Positions 9,508 to 18,539 of a stretch of DNA of 64,000 nt are shown here, one piece after another. The notes beneath the pieces are model-generated. The model did no database searches. It was not told the DNA's origin and saw only the letters and a list, made by a program, of their open reading frames with translations. Position numbers and translations under genes: made by a program. The first letter of the stretch is position 1. The number at the start of each line of letters is the position of its first letter. This stretch comes from Picochlorum sp. 'celeri' (lineage: Eukaryota; Chlorophyta; Trebouxiophyceae): assembly GCA_010909725.1 (NCBI GenBank), contig JAACMV010000024.1, forward strand, positions 682,001-746,000, written 5' to 3'.

Positions 9508-10741
9508 ATGGTGGACGCACTGGCAAGTGAGCAGCATGTGTATGGAGGAGCTACTCCTGACACGATGACACAGTTCCGTCAGGCAGAGAAGGAGTATCAG
9601 AGAAGTGTGAAGGAGATATTTAAACAGAGGTGTGTGTACGTGCGGTGGTGGCAAGGACTGAGAGAGTCCCTCTTGTCTGTGAGTCAGGTTGCTCTGCTGA
9701 ATATGTGTCATCTTGATCATGTTGCTTTGCAGGCGCGATGGGAAGAAGCGATTCGACAAGGTTGTGGAGAAGAGAGTTGATTTGACTCATGTCGTGGATG
9801 TTGATAGGCTGGATAGCAGTGTTGGGTCTTCGTCTTCTACCACTACTCAGTGGGGGCATATTGAGCAACACGGTGCACGTGGGAGTATTTTGCCGGATAA
9901 TGCACGGGTGTATTCATTCTCAAGACATCCAGGGTTTTATATTATTCGACGGGCTATACCGGAGTCTCTTATTGGGCGGATGGCACGTGACTGTTTCACC
10001 AGCCTTGTTCAGCCTCCAGGAACCACCAACTTTAACAAGTCTCATGGTGTGAAATTGGCTCGTGTGTGGGAGGCTGCACATGACGATAATATGAATCTTG
10101 TAGAAACACAGGACACAGACTGTATAACAGAATGGTCAAGGAATGGGACTGGTCCTTCTGCACAGCATTTCTTGGACAATCTACGTTGGGCCTCTATTGG
10201 CCCAGTGTATGACTGGACAACACGTCGATATAGAGTTGATGATGCTTATATCCCGCTGCCAGACTATATGGTGGAATTTTCAAAGAATATTGTGTCTGTA
10301 GTACATGCCCTTTCCCCTGATTGCCAGCAATCTTTTGCCTTTCATCCAAATGCTGCATTGATAAATTATTATAGAGAAGGAGATAAGCTGTGTGGGCATC
10401 GGGATGATGCCGAAAGCGATCAGACGAAACCATTGGTCAGTTGTAGTCTTGGATGTCCTGCAATATTTCTGATGGGTGGATGTGACAAGAGCATGTGCCC
10501 CACGCCAATTCTCTTGAGACATGGCGATGTAGCAGTGCTGAGCGGTCAGGCTCGCGTTGCGTATCATGGTGTGCCACGGATATTCCCAGAAATAAGAAAG
10601 CTTTCTGTGTTGGAAGACGTGTCGCCAGAAATGGAGGAGCCTTATCCACGGGATTGCCTTGTGGGACTAGAAGACCACCCTGACATCAAGGCATATTTGG
10701 AAAATTGTCGCATTAACGTTTCCATACGGGAAGTTTCATAA
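9508..10741 (+). CDS. ALKBH1: ALKBH1-type Fe(II)/2-oxoglutarate nucleic-acid demethylase
   Basis: This AlkB-family dioxygenase is known in animals to act on tRNA m1A and mitochondrial tRNA. Exon 1 (9508-9629) joins exon 2 (9733-10741) over a 103-nt intron (GTGTGT...TTTGCAG), giving 376 residues. The join restores the ALKBH1 N-terminal block (TQFRQAEKEYQRSVK ... VDLTHVVD). The catalytic set is present: His263 and Asp265 in GHRDDAESDQTKPLVS, His319 in VAYHGVPRIFPE, and a nearby Arg (R323) for 2-oxoglutarate. LRWASIGPVYDWTTRRY and ALINYYREGDKL are diagnostic of ALKBH1 rather than of other AlkB paralogues. The cellular compartment cannot be judged from the sequence. Confidence 0.92.
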
Positions 10742-10784
10742 AAGAAAACAAAGATGTAAACATAATTTATCTATATATATACAC

Positions 10785-11640
10785 TCATGGTGCTAAAGAA
10801 ATATCCTGGGTAAGTTCAGCATCATCATTCTTCTCTTCGCCATAGAGTCTCTTCATGGCTCTCTCTGCTGTGTTTGGAGGCTCTGTAGTCACCTCAGTCT
10901 TCTCATCCATCGAATCCAACAGCTTGTTTAATTTACCATAGACATCTTCGAGTTTGGCTCGCAATTCGGGCATTCGAGCAGACGCATGAGCCAATTTGTC
11001 CTTCAGTGCCTCAGCATCCACCCCGTCAGACAGGGCAGCAGCAGCATCTTCATGAGGGCCATCATCCTCCGAATCCTCTGTCGCAGTTGGAAGTTTCTCA
11101 AGAATTTTCTTCTGGACAGTCTCTTGCACTGCCTGTTGCATATCTGCTCGGAGCTTTGCAATCCGTTCAGAGGCTACCCGAACTTTTTCCTCCAAAGCGT
11201 CAACCTCAGGATCACACGGAGGAGGAGACAAGGGTGGCAGCTGGGGAGACCCAAAACCATCGCCACCTATCCATCCTTCTTCCTCTTCATTGTACCCTAC
11301 AAATTGCTTAATCTGGCGAAACACCTCCACCTGGATACCAACAAACCTCCAGTTAGAAAAAGTGCACCTACAAGACAAGCACGCAACACAACCCACCGTA
11401 GACGCTTCCATCTTTTCTATAGTCACTGGATCGTATTTATTTCCTTCCCTCTGCAATCAACACGTGCCGTGTGAAGGAATTCTCCAATCAACCGACGAGC
11501 AGTTACCTTGCAATTAAATCTCTTCCAGCACGCACCTCGATGTACTCTTGCATCGTATCATTTAATATTTGACCTAATGCAAGCATATCTTCCCTACTTT
11601 TTAGCTGTTGTCTGTCAAAGAGGGCAGCAGCTGACGACAT
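10785..11640 (-). CDS. Hypothetical coiled-coil protein, three exons
   Basis: I do not recognise the family. I propose exons 11536-11640, 11397-11450 and 10785-11330, all phase 0, giving 234 residues beginning MSSAAALFDRQQLKSREDML. Introns are 85 nt (GTGCGT...TTGCAG) and 66 nt (GTGGGT...ATCCAG). The second intron has length divisible by three and no stop, so its retention would add 22 residues. The protein has an acidic Pro-rich linker (LPPLSPPPCDPEVD), a heptad-rich helix at about 100-140 (VDALEEKVRVASERIAKLRA), an acidic stretch, and a second helix (ARMPELRAKLEDVYGKLNKL). A small kinetochore- or scaffold-like subunit is possible but unsupported by any specific motif. Confidence 0.6.
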
Positions 11641-12007
11641 GGTGGTTTTGTCGAAACTGTTCAACGACCTCGAGCAAACGTGGCAATTCTGGGAGTCTTT
11701 CTATACGTATATGAAATATTTTGAACTATTTTTGTAGACTTAATGGGGTGTTGATGCTATTTTCTACATTTATGGAATGCTTGCAAGTGACGCCCTCATG
11801 ACAAGTTTCCTCTTCTTGATCCAACACCCTCTGTTAACAGAGGGTGGCCTCCAACATGTTTCAGGCCAAGTATCTATGTGGAAATCTGCTTCATATTACA
11901 TGGAAGGTGTACAATATCGACGAAAGTTGTTGTTTCATTCAATGGTATCAGTTCTTATGTACGAAAGATTTCTCTTCTGCTGAGATACACTGGCCAGTGT
12001 ATTGAAA
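11641..12007. other. Gene-free region with a 22-nt perfect palindrome
   Basis: The region lies between two minus-strand genes. Positions 11825-11846 form a perfect 22-nt palindrome (half-site CACCCTCTGTT, centre GTTAAC). It is followed at once by a smaller hairpin (GGCCT at 11846-11850, AGGCC at 11863-11867). Both lie 140-180 nt beyond the stop codon of the glutamine-rich gene, where its transcript 3' end may fall. No exon was found. Confidence 0.6.
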
Positions 12008-13311
12008 TTACATGAATCCTGTTCCAAGTTTCAAGCCAGCAAGGTAGTCCGATAGCTTGTCATCTTCTCCGGATTTTTTTTCATCGTCTGCGTATCGTTC
12101 GAGTTCATCCGAGAGTGCCGTGGAATCCTCTTGACCAAAAAAACCATAGCGTGAGGCATTGAACGTGGATGAACTGTGTTCCACCTTGGACGTGAGCCAT
12201 TCTTCATCCACAACATTCTTCTTCACGTTGGTCTGCTGGTCTTCTGAGATGATTTGGTCGAGTAAAGCTTGCTCATGATCATCTTCTGCGTTACTCGTAC
12301 TCTTTGATGTTGGAGAGAGTGCTGACTGCTGTATGTTGACTGGCAGTGATGTTGATGATACATTTCCAATAGAACCAACAGGAGAGCTTGGGGCAGGAGC
12401 CGACAGATTACCAAAGGAATGGCTCCTTGTGCCACCAGCGAATGGCGGTGCTGTGGACACACCATTGCCATTGGGCAAAGGTACTCGTTCACAGGTCAGC
12501 CTGTGTGATTCGGCAACAACGCGAACATCTGACGCACTCAATCCCCCGAGCAATCCTGCATTTACTGCCCCTTCAACGGAAATTCCTAATTGGGCAAGCG
12601 TTTTTCCAATATCCTGAAGGTTTTGCGTGGAATTTGCACTCCTCGGTATATGACCATTGGCAGGCATGCTTGCCTGCCCATTCTGATAGTACATGGATGG
12701 GGTTTGTTGTTGCCTCATGGCATCGCCATACATTGGTTGCTGGTATTGGGGATTTCTCAATCCATTCTCAATCCCTTGATGTAAAGTGGCACCATTCAGA
12801 TACTGCTGGGCATTAATTCTTGCAGCCAAATCAGACGTATGGGAGCCACTGCGAGCCATTGCCAACAATTGGTCCTCGAGACTCATCCCTGCCGAGGTAT
12901 TCTGATATGCAGGTTTTTGAGCATGCATGGCTAACATAGCCTCTCTTTGAATCTGACTCAACCGCGCTTGGGCCTGTCCTGCTGCTGCTGCCGCAGCAAT
13001 CCTCTCTTGTTGAAGTCGTACTGCCTCAGACAGAGACCCTTGAGGACCAACTGGATACTGTGGCCTCTGCTCTCGAGCGTAATACGCATTGGCATAGTCT
13101 GGTACTGCGGTAGACATCCCATTTCCACTTAGATATGATGGCTGCTGCCTTTGTACCGTAGGCATGGCATAACCTGGATGAGCAGCAGTTCGCTGCTGCT
13201 GTTGTTGCTGAATGTACTGCTGCAACACCTGTAACTCATACACACTCAGTTGCTTTCCCTGAAGATAATCCTGTATGATCCTCTGCAGCACATCCGACCG
13301 CTTTCTCGCTT

Positions 13312-13342
<31 letters not shown>

Positions 13343-13810
13343 TAGTAAAATCTGTTGAGCTTCCCTCTGCTGCTGCTGTTGCAGCAGCATTGCCAATCTC
13401 ACTTGATTGTCATTCTGCCCACCATTCATCTGTACTCCCTGCTGCATACCCCGACTCGTCTGGGTGACTCCAGAAGTCGCTGAATTATTCGCTTTAGCGG
13501 CCCACTCTTGAAGCTGCGCGATCGTCTTCATCGCCGCCGCTTTCCTCTCTTCCTCTGTCATCTCACGCGGCATGGCTCTGTCCGCTGATCCATGCTCCAC
13601 GCCCTCAGAAAACAAACTCTGCGGCAACGCGACAGTCACCCCCTCATCTTCCTTTGAATTCTCTGCAGTATCATCTACAGAACCAAGTGTGCCATTCTTC
13701 TCGGCTAATTCATTCATTGTACCAATAGTTTTTGATGTATCACTCTGTGCCTCATATGCACTGCCAACGGATGGAGCTGCTGACGATTCAACAGCGGCAT
13801 CCACAGACAT
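12008..13810 (-). CDS. Glutamine-rich low-complexity protein
   Basis: The 600-residue protein is dominated by Gln runs at about 140-210 (runs of 5-11 Q interrupted by Arg/Ala), then Gln/Ala/Tyr-rich sequence, then Ser/Thr/Pro-rich sequence. The more ordered parts are the N-terminal acidic region, a short helix at about 84-110 (MTEEERKAAAMKTIAQLQEW), a segment near 400-430 (LQDIGKTLAQLGISVEGAV) and the acidic C-terminus (DEEWLTSKVEHSSSTFNASR; DYLAGLKLGTGFM). Such composition is typical of mRNA-binding and condensate-forming proteins (decapping activators, 4E-binding proteins), but no family motif is clear. CAG/CTG tracts at 13311-13345 are likely length-variable. Confidence 0.6.
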
Positions 13811-13990
13811 GGCAAAAACACTACTTCACAATATAAATATATCCCTGAATTAAATACGTTTCTTTCGTTCGTCGCGTGGGTGACGTGCCCAGCCTTCAAC
13901 CACACTCGGGGCCCAGAGAAAAACAGAAAACAAAACAAATGCTGCTCTTCCCTTCACCTGATATACAGCCTTTTGATGGGGTCAATCCGA

Positions 13991-14491
13991 TCAAAACATA
14001 AATCCTATGAACACCAACGTATAAAATGTACCATGAACTGCATGTACAGAGACATTGAATATCACCTGAGAAGGAAGAACCACACCCTGTTGCTTCTTGT
14101 TGCACACCGTGCTCCAAGGCGACCGGCGTGTCTCAGTCTGCCAGCAATCGTATTATATAGATAAATTCGGCATACCTTGATATATACCCACGGATACCTC
14201 GTAAGTATCCCACCCTCTCGTGTGCCTTGTACCAAACTGTCCAAAACTTTATCCACTTCGACAAAGTCGCCTGGCAGTCTTGCCTTCCCTGATCCGTCGT
14301 CGAATCCCCTCACAGTCACAAAATTAGTAAAATTATCAGACGAGCACGCGTGTGTTTGCACGGTTGTCTGGATCATGATCTTCTGGCGTTGGACGAGCGC
14401 TAGCGCTCCGAGCAAACCAAAATTCCTAGATTAGGTATATTAAATAATACATACCCCAAAGTGTAGGGTATTTTAATGCATGCTTGAGCAT
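13991..14491 (-). CDS. Hypothetical small membrane-like protein, three exons
   Basis: I could not name the family. The core exon ends at 14176 (donor AAG|GTATGC) and the last exon is 14065-13991 (acceptor TTCTCAG, stop TGA); they join in phase 0 across 110 nt. The last exon encodes VIFNVSVHAVHGTFYTLVF, a hydrophobic tail. A likely first exon is 14491-14455 (MLKHALKYPTLW), joined by a 49- or 55-nt intron to 14405 or 14399; this acceptor is uncertain. An ATG at 14376 (MIQTT) is the fallback start. The product is about 110 residues: a short N-terminal hydrophobic part, a soluble middle (FVTVRGFDDGSGKARLPGDF) and a C-terminal helix. It is divergent to RsmE. Confidence 0.5.
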
Positions 14492-14625
14492 CTTCCTGCT
14501 GTGTTATACCAGCGCTGCTGTTGAGGACGCATTATTTTAAAAAACAAAACGTATATGTCTTTTTGATACATGTTTTGGATTCAGAGAGTACCATATTGGC
14601 TGCGTAGAGCATCATTACGATTGGC

Positions 14626-15642
14626 ATGGCCTTGACCTCCAGGGTGAACACCAAACCCAGTTGTGGTCGTGCCACAGGCCTTCCATGTACTCCAAATTCG
14701 GTACTGCATCCCTCTATACACCGATATAGGTGTGTAGAGAGTGATTTGAGGCGATGGCGATGCCATCCGGTGTGTCTTTCATCTGCTTCAAAGGCATATA
14801 CTGATAGACAGAAAAGGCCACCTGTATTCCATCATCTTCACGACTCAGCTGTCAAACTTGGACAGTGTAACATAGGAGACTATATTGCTCTGAATGAAGA
14901 TGAATCGAAGCATGCATGTGTGGTGTTACGGCTCAAGGATGGTGATGTGGTGGAACTTTATGATGGATATGGAACAGTTGTTTCAGGGAGATTGGCCCTC
15001 TCAGGTGATGGACAAGACATTGAGGAAAGTTCTAAGAAAAACAAGTCGACTAGATTGCGGCGTAAACGGAATGGTGGAGGGGCTGGTGTGCTCCTGGAAA
15101 CAGAACCCAAGCACTATGAGCAGCCACATCCACAGTGGCTTGTGGCGGTCGCGTGTGGCTCGTTGAAAGGTGGTCGAGGAGACTGGATGATTGAAAAACT
15201 AGCAGAAATAGGAGCTGCGGGATTCATACCATTGCTGACTGAGAGGTCGCCCAAAATTGATACTGGTGGTAGAGAGGAACGATGGGAAAGGTTGTCCATC
15301 TCGGTCATGAAACAGTCACTGCAACCGTACAAGATGACTTTATATGATCCATGTTCAGTCCAAGAACTTGTGTCCGAGTATGTCATAAACCAGGACAAGA
15401 CTGTGGCTTTTGTTGGTGTAGAGGATGCTCAACCACTGCATCCATTCTGGGTCTCTTCCATGCCGCGAGAATTCGGCACAGGTCTTATTATCATTGGTCC
15501 TGAGGGTGATTTTACAGAAGAAGAAATTGAGATATTAGAGGACCACGGCACATACCCTGTAGGCCTGGGAAACAAGAGGCTCCGAACAGAAACTGCAGCC
15601 ATTACCATGTTGGCATACATGACAGTAGCGCAAAGCCTATAA
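14626..15642 (+). CDS. rsmE: 16S rRNA m3U methyltransferase RsmE-like, organellar
   Basis: RsmE is a SPOUT-class methyltransferase that makes m3U1498 in bacterial 16S rRNA. The 338-residue product has a ~70-residue basic N-terminal extension lacking in bacteria, fitting a plastid or mitochondrial transit peptide. Then come the PUA-like domain (KHACVVLRLKDGDVVELYDG) and the SPOUT domain: ACGSLKGGRGDWMIEKLAEI, GAAGFIPLLTERSP, the cofactor knot IIIGPEGDFTEEEIE, and LGNKRLRTETAAI near the C-terminus. All family signatures are intact. The eukaryotic target would be organellar small-subunit rRNA. Which organelle cannot be decided from sequence alone. Confidence 0.92.
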   Translation: MALTSRVNTKPSCGRATGLPCTPNSVLHPSIHRYRCVESDLRRWRCHPVCLSSASKAYTDRQKRPPVFHHLHDSAVKLGQCNIGDYIALNEDESKHACVVLRLKDGDVVELYDGYGTVVSGRLALSGDGQDIEESSKKNKSTRLRRKRNGGGAGVLLETEPKHYEQPHPQWLVAVACGSLKGGRGDWMIEKLAEIGAAGFIPLLTERSPKIDTGGREERWERLSISVMKQSLQPYKMTLYDPCSVQELVSEYVINQDKTVAFVGVEDAQPLHPFWVSSMPREFGTGLIIIGPEGDFTEEEIEILEDHGTYPVGLGNKRLRTETAAITMLAYMTVAQSL

Positions 15643-15692
15643 TAATTTAGTACTACCTTATAGTATTCATGCATGAAATTCGTAAATAAATA

Positions 15693-16739
15693 TTACTCAG
15701 AATTCGCCTGTTTTTTCCGCTTTTTCTTTGGTTTTTCCACCTGACAGCCAGGGCACTGTGATGCATCATGCTGATCATCATCATGTGTATCAAACGCCCC
15801 ATCATGAGCAAGCATTCGCGTGGCAGAAACCATATCTATCTGATTACGTATATCTGCAGGGAGATTCTTCCGAAATCGCTCAAGATCCTCATTCTCACTC
15901 GGATGATCACTCAGCACAAGAGCATCAGAGGGTGATGATCCATCCAAGCCTAGGAACTGAGCCAGCAACTTGTGTCGCTGTTCCGTCTTTTCTCTATATT
16001 TCTTTCTACTATCCTCATCCCCTTCGATCCACCGACCTCCCCCAGGACATTCGCACGAGCAAATATCACACGCCTCATTCTCCCGACAAATCTCCAATTG
16101 TTGATCGACATCTGCAGCCATTAGTTCTCCATTATCTTTACACCGAGGACAATTTCGACATGGAGGAGCCATTTCTCTACACTGACATTTTCTAAACTGC
16201 ATGAGAGTTCCATCTGGACCCAATTTTGTGTTCACCTTGCCATCCCTCACAGTATACGTGTGATTGCACCACGGACAGCTCTCCACCGGAATCGACACCG
16301 ACTCTTTCTTTTCCATATTAACTCCTGGCAATGATTCTCGCTTCTTCTCTTGCATGGCGTGAATCTCAGCCGCTGCCTGCGCCTCCTTCCTCCTCTTCAC
16401 CTCACTTGCTAGAATATCAGACAACGACGACAACACCTTCCTTTCCTCCCGCATCTCTTTCAGTCTCACTTGAAAATCACTTGCTTTCTTCACCTCGTCA
16501 TGCCAAATAGCTAAAGATTCCGGCGTGCCGTCCCGCTTGTACGCAACCCTCTTCTCCACCTTGGACTGTTCAAGTTCCTTGGCCCTATCCTTCCCTTCTC
16601 GTAGCTGCTTCTCCAATTCCAACAGCTCTTTATACACTGAAACACTCCATTCTGCAAGTTTATCATCCTCAGTATCCCGAATGGTATCTGCATACTGAGC
16701 AGAAACCTCCTCAGCAATCTTTTTCTGCGTCTTTACCAT
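15693..16739 (-). CDS. Coiled-coil protein with dense Cys cluster, unknown
   Basis: The family of this 348-residue protein is not recognised. Residues 1-150 are highly charged helix (VYKELLELEKQLREGKDRAK; LASEVKRRKEAQAAAEIHAM). Residues about 165-255 carry paired Cys: CPWC, CQC, CRNCPRC, C-x6-CDIC, CEC. These could bind several zinc ions. They contain GPDGTLMQFRKCQCREM, reminiscent of a β-hairpin zinc ribbon. The C-terminus is acidic, then has a CPGC pair and a KKKRKK tail resembling a nuclear localisation signal. It converges on RsmE with 50 nt between stop codons. A DnaJ-like or FYVE-like ligand order is not matched. Confidence 0.6.
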   Translation of the reverse strand: MVKTQKKIAEEVSAQYADTIRDTEDDKLAEWSVSVYKELLELEKQLREGKDRAKELEQSKVEKRVAYKRDGTPESLAIWHDEVKKASDFQVRLKEMREERKVLSSLSDILASEVKRRKEAQAAAEIHAMQEKKRESLPGVNMEKKESVSIPVESCPWCNHTYTVRDGKVNTKLGPDGTLMQFRKCQCREMAPPCRNCPRCKDNGELMAADVDQQLEICRENEACDICSCECPGGGRWIEGDEDSRKKYREKTEQRHKLLAQFLGLDGSSPSDALVLSDHPSENEDLERFRKNLPADIRNQIDMVSATRMLAHDGAFDTHDDDQHDASQCPGCQVEKPKKKRKKQANSE

Positions 16740-17210
16740 ATTTCAGCAGATGACACTCGATGACGCCTCAAATGGCATTTTTACGGTATTCTTAGTCCAT
16801 TTCAATCAAATTCATTCAATAATGCGGGAGTGTACAGAACGAAGTATACTCCATGAGTTTCTATTTTAATGCATCTGATTACGGAATAGTGCCTTCCTTA
16901 AAAAGGAATTTGGTGAACAGAGTTTCCCGTTCTACTCGAGGCGTCCTCCTCTTCTCCTTGTTCCAGTTCGTCTTCGTCTCCGCACGGGAGACCCATCCAC
17001 TATGATGATGTACAGGCTACTACCAATCCACACAGATAGATATATCGACGTGTAAAATTTATTTATTTTGACCAGATGCGCCCGAATCCACCATCACAAA
17101 TCCTACCACAACCTTGGACTATAGTAGCTACCCCGTGACCCAGGAGCCGTCATTCCCCAAAAAAAATTAATCTTTTTTTCTGCGGACAAAGGACTCATCT
17201 AGGGAGGAAA
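16740..17210. other. Gene-free divergent upstream region
   Basis: This 471-nt stretch lies between the Cys-rich gene (minus) and the ZIP transporter (plus) and should hold both promoters. Pyrimidine-rich tracts occur near 16945-16980. No exon or structured RNA is evident. Confidence 0.5.
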
Positions 17211-18476
17211 ATGGATAGAAAATATACTATTATTATATATATACTCGCGTTCCTGTGCATGACATGGCGAACCGCGCTGGCTTCGGCGTCTCATGGAGGA
17301 AATTGCGTGCGCGAACCAGAACATGACGAAGAGGAGCATTCCGAGCTGCTCGGTGAGGAGGAACATGAAGGCCATGAAGACCATGAACATGAAGATGATA
17401 GTTACAACCTTGATTTGGCTATAGCCAGTGTTTTCGTTGTCTGGTTCGTTTCATTCCTCGGGGCCGGATTTCCCCTTCTGTTGGCGATTAAGAGGCATCC
17501 ATGGGTGGTTATGGCGATTAAATTTGGATCATTTGCTGGGAGTGGAGTTATGTTGGCGACTGGGTTTGTGCATATGTTGTTTGCTGCGAATGAGAGTCTG
17601 ACGAGCAATTGCTTGCCTGAGAGTTGGACGAGCCGATATGGACCATGGGCGTTCTTGTTTGCTGTTCTCACGATTATAGTCATGCAAACGATTGATTATA
17701 TCCTCTTTTTGTTCTTATATCCGGTGACTAGAGCGGATGGCACGGAGGAGAGGTTTTCTTTGGGTCAAGGGGAGGCTGCCCCTCTTCCTGGGGCTGGTTT
17801 GGAAGGAGCTGCGTTGGATGGTCGGTCAGATGGAGGTATGGTGAATGGATTGGTACCTTCTCAGTATAGAGATGACTCACTTGATGTGATGGAGAAGTCG
17901 GATAGTGATTCTGGGGCAGAGTGCAACAAGCATGTGAGATGCAAGGATGATGATTGCAATTCCCGTGTGCTGCTGCATTCAACCATGCCAAAGGGGAAAT
18001 TGCTGTCGAACATTATTGTGTCAGAAGTATCAATTTGTGTGCATTCGGTTATTATTGGGGTGACACTCGGAACAACATCATCCTCAGAATTCGTGGCATT
18101 GTTTGTAGCGATTATATTCCATCAGTTGCTGGAAGGTGTTGCTCTTGGGTCTACTGCATCAGACAGTGGACTGGGTTCCAAAATAGTGTTGATCTTTGCT
18201 GCAATATATAGTGTGACGACACCAATTGGAATCGCGATTGGAATCGGTGTGAGGCAGTCCTTGGATACAAGTAGCCCAGGTTTCTTGTACACAACTGGAG
18301 TTTTAGACTCTATCGCTGCAGGAGCTTTGATATTCCTTGCGCTTGGAGATCATATGAATTCCATCCGTACGCAATCCAAGTGGATGAGGCAGTCTAGTGT
18401 GTATATTCAACTTGCATGCTTTGGGTTCTTCTATACCGGAGCTGCAATCTTGTTGGTGTTGGCAATTTGGGCTTGA
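17211..18476 (+). CDS. ZIP-family zinc/iron transporter
   Basis: This is a probable divalent metal importer of the ZIP (SLC39/IRT) family. The 421-residue protein has an N-terminal signal or first helix, then a His/Glu/Asp-rich extracytoplasmic segment (about 43-62, EHEGHEDHEHEDD) typical of metal-binding loops. Helices TM1-3 follow (VVWFVSFLGAGFPLLL; SGVMLATGFVHMLF). A polar cytosolic loop of ~100 residues comes next. The signature helices TM4-5 are HSVIIGVTLGTTSSSEFVAL and FHQLLEGVALG, carrying the His and Glu ligands of the transport pathway. The C-terminal helices complete the eight-helix fold. It most resembles plant IRT/ZIP proteins. The substrate cannot be fixed from sequence. Confidence 0.93.
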   Translation: MDRKYTIIIYILAFLCMTWRTALASASHGGNCVREPEHDEEEHSELLGEEEHEGHEDHEHEDDSYNLDLAIASVFVVWFVSFLGAGFPLLLAIKRHPWVVMAIKFGSFAGSGVMLATGFVHMLFAANESLTSNCLPESWTSRYGPWAFLFAVLTIIVMQTIDYILFLFLYPVTRADGTEERFSLGQGEAAPLPGAGLEGAALDGRSDGGMVNGLVPSQYRDDSLDVMEKSDSDSGAECNKHVRCKDDDCNSRVLLHSTMPKGKLLSNIIVSEVSICVHSVIIGVTLGTTSSSEFVALFVAIIFHQLLEGVALGSTASDSGLGSKIVLIFAAIYSVTTPIGIAIGIGVRQSLDTSSPGFLYTTGVLDSIAAGALIFLALGDHMNSIRTQSKWMRQSSVYIQLACFGFFYTGAAILLVLAIWA

Positions 18477-18539
18477 GAGATTGATTGATTTGTATTCTTT
18501 TACCTTGTGTTTTGTTGCATGTTGTCGATGTAAAAATGA

